A stretch of DNA of 13,062 nucleotides from Candidatus Firestoneibacteriota bacterium (GTDB lineage: Bacteria; JACRDZ01): assembly GCA_016212735.1 (NCBI GenBank), contig JACRDZ010000132.1, positions 1 through 13,062 of the forward strand. The letters are read 5' to 3'. The notes beneath the pieces were generated by a model that made no database searches, was not told where the DNA came from, and saw only the letters and a list, made by a program, of their open reading frames with translations. Positions 8,115 through 13,062 of the stretch are shown here, piece after piece (position 1 is the stretch's first letter; the number at the start of each line of letters is the position of its first letter). Both the position numbers and the translations under genes were made by a program.

Positions 8115-9197
8115 ATGACAAAAAAAACAGTTATAGTTGATATGAGCGGAGGTGTTGATAGTTCAACAGCATGTTTTTTGCTGCAAAGAGAGGGATACAG
8201 GGTAATTGGGGTTACGTTAAAACTCTGGGAATCTCAATGTGATGATAGTGTTTTTAATAAAAAAAGCTGCTGCGGAGCGGATGATCTTACAGATGCGAGG
8301 AAAATTGCAAGTCAATTGAAAATACCTTATTATGTGTTAAACTGTGAAAAAGAATTCAAAGATAATATAATAGAGCATTTCTGCGATGAATATTTAAAAG
8401 GCAGAACTCCAAGCCCATGTATTCTCTGTAATCAAAAAATTAAATTTGATGTACTTCTAAGAAGAGCGCAGAAAGAATTTAAAGCAGATTATATTGCAAC
8501 TGGACATTATGCGCAAATTGTATACAATAAAATAAATAAAGAATATGAATTGCATAAAGGTCATGACAAAGATAAGGATCAGTCTTATTTCCTTTGGGGA
8601 TTAACACAGAGAATAATGCCATATCTGCTTTTCCCTATTGGTAAATATAATAAATCTGAAATTCGTAAAATAGCTTTAGATGCTGGACTTGTTGTCGCTT
8701 CAAAAAAAGAAAGCCAGGAGATATGTTTTATTCCAGATGGAAATTATGGTAAATTCCTTTTAAATTATAAAAAAATTAAAACTATTCCTGGAAATATTAT
8801 TGATGTAGATGGGAAACACCTTGGTACACATCAAGGATTGCATTTCTATACTATTGGACAACGCAAAGGTTTAGGTATCTCTTCTCCATCTCCATTATAC
8901 GTTATAAGCATAGATTTACATGGTAATATTTTAGTAGTAGGAAAAGAGAAATCTCTTTATAATAATAGACTTATCGCAGAAAACATAATCTGGTGTACAG
9001 AAAAACCTTTTGAAGAACCTATTACAATAAAAGCTAAAATTCGTTCACGCGGACCTGAAGCAGATGCAATGCTTCATCCGCATGGCAGAGATAAAGCAGA
9101 ATTATTTTTTTTATCTTCACAGAGAGCTATTACTTCTGGACAAGCAGTTGTATTTTATGATAAAAGTAAAGTAATTGGAGGAGGATGGATCATATGA
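8115..9197 (+). CDS. mnmA: tRNA-specific 2-thiouridylase MnmA
   Basis: Cytoplasmic enzyme that adenylates and then thiolates C2 of the wobble uridine U34 in tRNA-Lys, -Glu and -Gln. Its 360 residues match the family length. The PP-loop ATP motif SGGVDSS is at 11-17, preceded by VDM where VAM is usual. GHYAQ (130-134) and DKDQSYFLWGL (153-163) are family segments. The catalytic cysteines are Cys105 (in CILCNQKIKF) and Cys204 (in SQEICFIPDG). Cys102 gives a CxxC with Cys105, and a Cys-Cys pair sits at 52-53. The C-terminal tRNA-binding barrel contains YTIGQRKGLGIS (245-256) and ends near TSGQAVVFYD. The ATG at 8115 starts just before the conserved first strand. No Shine-Dalgarno precedes it, which may mean leaderless translation. 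Its stop overlaps the next start as ATGA, coupling it to a cysteine desulfurase that probably supplies its sulfur. Confidence 0.97.
   Translation: MTKKTVIVDMSGGVDSSTACFLLQREGYRVIGVTLKLWESQCDDSVFNKKSCCGADDLTDARKIASQLKIPYYVLNCEKEFKDNIIEHFCDEYLKGRTPSPCILCNQKIKFDVLLRRAQKEFKADYIATGHYAQIVYNKINKEYELHKGHDKDKDQSYFLWGLTQRIMPYLLFPIGKYNKSEIRKIALDAGLVVASKKESQEICFIPDGNYGKFLLNYKKIKTIPGNIIDVDGKHLGTHQGLHFYTIGQRKGLGISSPSPLYVISIDLHGNILVVGKEKSLYNNRLIAENIIWCTEKPFEEPITIKAKIRSRGPEADAMLHPHGRDKAELFFLSSQRAITSGQAVVFYDKSKVIGGGWII
9180..9185 (+). promoter_or_regulatory. Shine-Dalgarno fixing the cysteine desulfurase start
   Basis: GGAGGA, 8 bases before the ATG at 9194 and inside the last codons of mnmA. The alternative in-frame ATG at 9185 overlaps this site and cannot use it, so 9194 is preferred. 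Confidence 0.75.
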
Positions 9198-10345
9198 AAG
9201 TATATCTTGATAATGCAGCAACATCTTTTCCAAAACCGGAGGAAGTATACCGAGCTGTCGATTTATGTTTGAGATATAAATGCGGAAATCCAGGCAGATC
9301 CGGGCATAAAATGGCTCTTGAAGCAAGCAGAATAATATTTAAAACACGGGATAAAATCGCAGAATTTTTTGGGATTGATGATTCTGCACAGGTTATTTTT
9401 ACTTCCAGTGCAACAGAAGCATTAAATTTAGGGATTAAAGGTCTTTTAAAAAAAGGTGATCATGTAATTACATCTACTATGGAGCATAACTCAGTTTTGA
9501 GACCATTGCACCGTCTGGAAAAAGAAGGAATAATATCTGTTTCGCGTGTGAAATCGAATATAGAAGGATATATCTCACAGGAAATGATCTCTAAAAAAAT
9601 TAAACCAGAAACAAAGCTCGTTGTAATTACTCATGCTTCCAACATTGTGGGAACAATTAATCCAATCATGGAAATTGGAACATTGTCTAGAAATAAAAAT
9701 ATCATTTTTATGGTTGATGCAGCACAAACTGCAGGTGCTCTTCCAATAAATGTTAAAGAAGATAATATTGATCTTCTTGCAGCTCCAGGGCATAAAAGTC
9801 TTCTTGGCCCTCAGGGAACAGGTTTTTTATATATTAAAAAAGGTTTGAAAATACTTCCTTTAAAAGAAGGAGGAACAGGCAGTCAATCTCATGAGGAAAA
9901 CCAACCTGCTATTCTGCCTGAACGTTATGAAGCAGGTACTTTGAATACACCTGGAATTGCTGGACTTGGAGCAGCAGTGTCTTTTTTGCAAAAAATCAGA
10001 GTGGAAAATATAAGGAAATATGAAATGGAATTAACAGAATATCTTCTTCTTCAGCTTAAAGAAATACCAGGTATCCATATTTACGGACCAAATAATGCAG
10101 TTTTGCAAATGCCTGTTGTTTCTTTTGAAGTTAATAATATCGATTCCGCAGAATTGGGTTCAATATTAAGTGAAAAATACAATATAATGACACGCGTTGG
10201 CTTGCACTGTGCCCCACAAGCTCATAAAACTATAAAAACATATCCACGCGGAACTTTAAGACTAAGCCCTGGATATTATAATACACAGAAAGAAATAGAT
10301 TATACTATTGATTGTATTAAGAAAATAATTCTTAAAAAGGTATAA
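9194..10345 (+). CDS. Cysteine desulfurase (class V aminotransferase fold, SufS/NifS-like)
   Basis: PLP enzyme that releases sulfur from L-cysteine as an enzyme persulfide, forming alanine. It has 383 residues from the chosen start MKVYLDNAATSFPKP, the family's usual beginning. Visible active-site residues: His98 (MEHNS, ring-stacking), Asp175 (VDAAQTAG, pyridine nitrogen), Lys201 (APGHKSLLGPQG, Schiff base), Cys339 (RVGLHCAPQAH, persulfide-forming) and Arg356 (GTLRLSPGYYNT, substrate carboxylate). The RVGLHCAPQAHK...GTLRLSPGYYNT ending is the pattern of the generic cysteine-desulfurase family near SufS, rather than of IscS. The gene overlaps mnmA by 4 bases with its Shine-Dalgarno inside mnmA, so the two are translationally coupled. 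No IscU, SufU or SufE gene is next to it. Sulfur donation to MnmA, as known for the YrvO-MnmA pair of Bacillus subtilis, is the likely job; Fe-S or other thio-cofactor supply remains possible. Confidence 0.93.
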   Translation: MKVYLDNAATSFPKPEEVYRAVDLCLRYKCGNPGRSGHKMALEASRIIFKTRDKIAEFFGIDDSAQVIFTSSATEALNLGIKGLLKKGDHVITSTMEHNSVLRPLHRLEKEGIISVSRVKSNIEGYISQEMISKKIKPETKLVVITHASNIVGTINPIMEIGTLSRNKNIIFMVDAAQTAGALPINVKEDNIDLLAAPGHKSLLGPQGTGFLYIKKGLKILPLKEGGTGSQSHEENQPAILPERYEAGTLNTPGIAGLGAAVSFLQKIRVENIRKYEMELTEYLLLQLKEIPGIHIYGPNNAVLQMPVVSFEVNNIDSAELGSILSEKYNIMTRVGLHCAPQAHKTIKTYPRGTLRLSPGYYNTQKEIDYTIDCIKKIILKKV

Positions 10346-10351
10346 ATAAAT

Positions 10352-12103
10352 ATGGATATCAAATATACAACTCACAATATAACCTCGCAGGAAGATAAAC
10401 CTGAAAAACTCAGGGATGTTTTCTCTGGTGATTTTATCTCTGAACAAGCTTTTAAACAAGAGCCTGATACAGGAGGTGCGGATAAAAATCAGGAAATCAA
10501 AACTGCTAAAATATCAAAAATCCATTTTGATATTCTGCCTCTGGAACTGGAAAGATATTTAGATCAGTATGTTATTAAACAACATGAAGCAAAAGAAGTT
10601 CTTTCTACAAAAATCTGTACTCATTTTCACAGAGTAAAATCTAAAACCTTAAAAACATTTCCTGGCAGTATTAAAAACAATATATTAATGCTGGGGCCTA
10701 CAGGTATAGGGAAAACATATATTGTAAAACTTATTGCGGATAAAATAGGTGTTCCTTTTGTTAAAAGTGATGCAACGAAATTCAGTGAAACAGGATATGT
10801 TGGAAGAGATGTTGAAGACCTTATACGCGAGTTGATACATGAAGCAGGAGGAGATATTGAATTAGCTGAACATGGTATTGTATATATTGATGAAATAGAT
10901 AAAATTGCATCTGCAGGTTATACTTATGGTCCTGATGTTTCACGTACTGGAGTTCAGCGCAATCTTCTTAAGCTTATGGAAGAAACAGAAGTTGATTTAA
11001 AATCACCAACTGATTTGACTTCTCAAATGGAAATGGCTCTTAAGTTCCAGAAAACAGGTAAAATTGAAAGAAAAAGAATAAATACAAGAAACATATTATT
11101 TATAATGAGCGGCGCATTCAGCGGATTAAAAGAAATAATTGAAAAAAGATTAAACAAACAGAATATTGGATTCAATGCAGAAATCACTTCCAGTAATAAT
11201 AAATCTAATGAAATTTTAAAACATGTTGCTGCTGTTGATCTGATTAATTACGGATTTGAATCTGAATTCATCGGGAGATTACCTGTAGTTGTAGCTCTTG
11301 ATAATCTTAATGCTTCGGATCTCTATCAAATTCTTAAAAATCCTAATTGTCCTATAATAATGAGTAAAAAGCATGATTTTAAATCATACGGAATCGATCT
11401 GCGTTTTACAGATGAAGCTTTTCATAAAATCGCAGAGAAAGCGTATGATGCAAAAACAGGTGCACGCGCGCTGGTTAGTGTAATGGAAAAAATACTGCTT
11501 AAATTTGAAAAAACTCTTCCATCAAAAAATATTAATAAATTAGTTGTAACAGATAAAATTTGTGATAATCCAGTACATGAGCTTGAAGAAATACTTTGTG
11601 GGGCTCTTCTTAATGAACAAAATGAACTACATCAGTCTTTTCTTGAAATGGATATTACTAAAATAAAAAACGAAATAACTAAATTTCAGGAAAATTATAA
11701 AAATAAAAACCATGAAGATATATTTTTTTCTGAAGAGGGGATTTCATTTATTATAGAAAAAGCGCTTTACACAGGTAATAGTATAAATGAAATATGTGCG
11801 CAGATTATTAAAATGCGGCAGCAGATTAAGAGGTTTGAAAAAGACTTTATTGAAAAATTTAATATTCATGTAAGTTTTAATATTGAAGCCATGGATTTAA
11901 TTTCAAAAAAAGCAATGAAAGAAAATGTTGATGCAATGTATGAGTGCCATGAAATATTAAAAAATTACGAACTTGGATTAAAGCTTGTTCAATCCAGGAC
12001 AGGGAAAAATGATTTTCTTATTACTGGTGAGGTAGTAAAATCACCGGAATCATATTTAAATAATCTCATAAAAACTTCTTTTGGAAGAGACAATGAATTT
12101 TAG
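10352..12103 (+). CDS. ClpX-like AAA+ unfoldase ATPase without zinc domain, with extended C-terminus
   Basis: A 583-residue AAA+ protein closest to ClpX/HslU. Residues 1-55 are polar and probably disordered; there is no cysteine-rich zinc-binding domain as in ClpX. The AAA+ core starts at about 60 (LPLELERYLDQYVIKQHEAK). Walker A GPTGIGKT is at 115-122, pore loop GYVG at 148-151, Walker B IVYIDEID at 176-183, a sensor-1 region ILFIMSGAFSG at 248-258, IGF at 272-274 (equivalent to the ClpP-docking loop of ClpX), arginine finger Arg309 in FIGRLP, and sensor-2 Arg372 in TGARAL. The loop between the Walker B and sensor-1 regions (about 214-244) differs from ClpX and lacks its GGRKH pore motif. 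Residues 414-583 extend past normal ClpX and seem to repeat the small subdomain. The ATG is 6 bases past the desulfurase stop, with AAGG 11 bases upstream. Energy-dependent protein unfolding is expected; substrate and protease partner are unknown. It could work alone as a remodeller. Confidence 0.88.
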   Translation: MDIKYTTHNITSQEDKPEKLRDVFSGDFISEQAFKQEPDTGGADKNQEIKTAKISKIHFDILPLELERYLDQYVIKQHEAKEVLSTKICTHFHRVKSKTLKTFPGSIKNNILMLGPTGIGKTYIVKLIADKIGVPFVKSDATKFSETGYVGRDVEDLIRELIHEAGGDIELAEHGIVYIDEIDKIASAGYTYGPDVSRTGVQRNLLKLMEETEVDLKSPTDLTSQMEMALKFQKTGKIERKRINTRNILFIMSGAFSGLKEIIEKRLNKQNIGFNAEITSSNNKSNEILKHVAAVDLINYGFESEFIGRLPVVVALDNLNASDLYQILKNPNCPIIMSKKHDFKSYGIDLRFTDEAFHKIAEKAYDAKTGARALVSVMEKILLKFEKTLPSKNINKLVVTDKICDNPVHELEEILCGALLNEQNELHQSFLEMDITKIKNEITKFQENYKNKNHEDIFFSEEGISFIIEKALYTGNSINEICAQIIKMRQQIKRFEKDFIEKFNIHVSFNIEAMDLISKKAMKENVDAMYECHEILKNYELGLKLVQSRTGKNDFLITGEVVKSPESYLNNLIKTSFGRDNEF

Positions 12104-12119
12104 GGCTTGATATAGACTC

Positions 12120-12842
12120 TTAGAACTTATATCCCAGCATAAATGCGAACTGGTGAAAGTAAGTATTATAATTTACTCCAATAGTTGTATATTTTGTTTC
12201 AAGCTGCGGTTCTACTTCAAAATAAAAATGTACATCTTCATCATTAAATCCAAGATATTGTCCCGTTACTGAATTAAGATAATGATGAACTTTATTTTCC
12301 AATACTAATCCCCAGCCTGTCGAAAGTCCAGGACCATAAGGGAGTTTAGAATTCCCCCACAAATTTGTACTTTTAAAACCTAAAGCAAAAGACTGCCGAG
12401 TTTTTTCTCCAAGAAAACTCACATTAGTATCCTTGTATGGGTTTTTATCAAATGTATAGCTATGAATATCATCATTTCCAGGAAGATATTTAAAACTTAT
12501 ATAAGAGTAACTGTGGCTGAACATTTCTCTTACTAATCTGATACTTGCATTGTCCTCTTTTAAGAACTTTATATGTGTAATAGTCCCTGAATAAATCAGA
12601 TTTAATTCAACACCTTTACGTGATGCAAAGATTGGAGCAATTTGAAAATGTTTAATATTTGAAGACGGAGATATATTTATATTTATCTCATCAAAGTCCA
12701 GCTGGTTTTTTCTAAAATATGTCGAATCCATTTCCAATTTTACTTTAATATGTTCCATATTTGGAGAAGCATAAATTGAGATATTAAATGCTATTGCAAA
12801 TATAAAAATAAATTGTATAAATATAATAATAAATTTTTTCAT
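12120..12842 (-). CDS. Putative outer-membrane beta-barrel protein
   Basis: A 240-residue exported protein of unrecognised family. Residues 1-25 form a signal peptide (MKK, hydrophobic Ile/Phe run, probable cleavage after IYA at 25). The rest is rich in alternating polar and hydrophobic or aromatic residues, as in beta strands. The sequence ends HQFAFMLGYKF, with a terminal Phe and hydrophobic or aromatic residues at -3, -5, -7 and -9, the usual signature recognised by the BamA insertion machinery. Its size would suit a barrel of about 8-10 strands. The start at 12842 has AAGGAAAGGG shortly upstream and a promoter at 12885-12913. It converges on the ClpX-like gene with 16 bases between stop codons and has no functional partner beside it. 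Lipid A deacylase-type (PagL) barrels are similar in size, but I do not see a convincing catalytic motif, so no enzyme function is claimed. Confidence 0.75.
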   Translation of the reverse strand: MKKFIIIFIQFIFIFAIAFNISIYASPNMEHIKVKLEMDSTYFRKNQLDFDEININISPSSNIKHFQIAPIFASRKGVELNLIYSGTITHIKFLKEDNASIRLVREMFSHSYSYISFKYLPGNDDIHSYTFDKNPYKDTNVSFLGEKTRQSFALGFKSTNLWGNSKLPYGPGLSTGWGLVLENKVHHYLNSVTGQYLGFNDEDVHFYFEVEPQLETKYTTIGVNYNTYFHQFAFMLGYKF

Positions 12843-12884
12843 ATAAATTCCCTTTCCTTAAATTTGATTCTATTTATATATAGA

Positions 12885-12913
12885 GTTTTACATAAACATT
12901 AATTTTTTGTCAA
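12885..12913 (-). promoter_or_regulatory. Sigma70-type promoter of the beta-barrel gene
   Basis: Minus strand: perfect TTGACA (12908-12913), 17-base spacer, -10 TAAAAC (12885-12890, 4 of 6). It would give a leader of about 35 bases before the ATG at 12842. It lies directly after the stop codon of the partial gene at the right edge. Confidence 0.5.
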
Positions 12914-12918
12914 CTATT

Positions 12919-13062
12919 TTATATAATCCTATTTATTTGTTTGATAATTAAATTGATTCGCAAAAAGACAACGGGGTTTAATCTTCCATAATTTAAAATT
13001 GTTTTTTCTAATTCTTCAAAGTTTAAATCTTTACCTTCTGACATTGCAGGAATATCATAAAA
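12919..13062 (-). CDS. Partial gene, C-terminal 47 codons of an unrecognised protein
   Basis: On the minus strand the frame is open from the window edge for 47 codons to a TAA at 12919-12921. The residues look protein-like: FYDIPAMSEGKDLNFEELEK, then a hydrophobic segment LNPVVFLRINLIIKQI. The stop falls 6 bases before the -35 box of the next gene, which is where a real gene would end in this compact region. The other frame checked stops quickly. The fragment is too short to name, and a chance open frame in AT-rich DNA cannot be excluded. Confidence 0.45.
   Translation of the reverse strand, partial: FYDIPAMSEGKDLNFEELEKTILNYGRLNPVVFLRINLIIKQINRII

Noticed and set aside
9185..9193. Upstream in-frame start for the cysteine desulfurase (3 extra residues)
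   Set aside because: It sits on the GGAGGA ribosome site; the ATG at 9194 has correct spacing and forms the ATGA overlap.
9117..9326. 69-codon open frame on the minus strand over the mnmA/desulfurase junction
   Set aside because: It is antisense to two strongly conserved genes and has no recognisable family.
10352..12103. Annotation as standard ClpX or as HslU
   Set aside because: No N-terminal zinc-binding domain and no GGRKH loop for ClpX; the IGF tripeptide and the long C-terminal extension argue against HslU.
12101..12135. Hairpin between the convergent ClpX-like and beta-barrel genes (GATATA at 12109-12114 with TATATC at 12128-12133)
   Set aside because: Only 6 bp, mostly A/T, with a 13-base loop and no T-tract on either strand; not enough to call a terminator.
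12120..12842. Lipid A 3-O-deacylase (PagL) identity for the small barrel protein
   Set aside because: Size and signal peptide fit, but a convincing catalytic His-Ser-Glu arrangement was not seen.

Overview
This is an AT-rich bacterial chromosome segment from what looks like a diderm (Gram-negative-type) bacterium. The window carries a large lipoprotein with a type II signal peptide. It also carries a small secreted protein that ends in a typical outer-membrane beta-barrel strand. Start sites mostly have strong AGGAGG-type Shine-Dalgarno sequences, and three minus-strand genes have a perfect TTGACA -35 box. Nothing here fixes the phylum; the style (AT-rich, FN3-bearing lipoprotein, compact operons) fits an uncultured or anaerobic lineage, but that is a guess. 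I see no IS elements, integrase, CRISPR array, tRNA or rRNA. No gene-free stretch exceeds about 125 bases.

Layout. (1) Positions 1-82 hold a bidirectional terminator (28-69). (2) Positions 83-3026, minus strand: a 955-residue lipoprotein (FN3 domain, TPR-like helices, long unassigned middle, C-terminal beta-propeller-like repeats) with its own promoter. (3) Positions 3048-8045, minus strand: a three-gene acyl-CoA operon transcribed in the order PaaK-like acyl-CoA ligase, FadI-like thiolase, FadJ-like hydratase/3-hydroxyacyl-CoA dehydrogenase. Gaps are 14 and 25 bases. Together they could activate a carboxylic acid and carry out every beta-oxidation step except the acyl-CoA dehydrogenase step, or run in the synthetic direction. 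(4) Positions 8046-8114: a divergent promoter region with a small AT-only inverted repeat. (5) Positions 8115-12103, plus strand: mnmA (tRNA 2-thiouridylase), a cysteine desulfurase overlapping it by ATGA, and a ClpX-like AAA+ ATPase 6 bases further on. The first two make an obvious sulfur-relay pair for U34 thiolation; the ATPase is the unexpected partner. (6) Positions 12120-12913, minus strand: a putative outer-membrane beta-barrel protein with its own promoter, convergent with the ATPase gene. (7) Positions 12919-13062, minus strand: a probable 3' end of another gene cut by the window edge.

The most interesting item is the ClpX-like ATPase. It lacks the ClpX zinc-binding domain and keeps all the ATPase residues, the GYVG pore loop and an IGF tripeptide at the place used by ClpX to dock on ClpP. 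It also has a long C-terminal extension in which the small AAA subdomain appears to have been copied. Also worth checking are the apparently leaderless start of mnmA and the CxxC...C cysteine set in MnmA.
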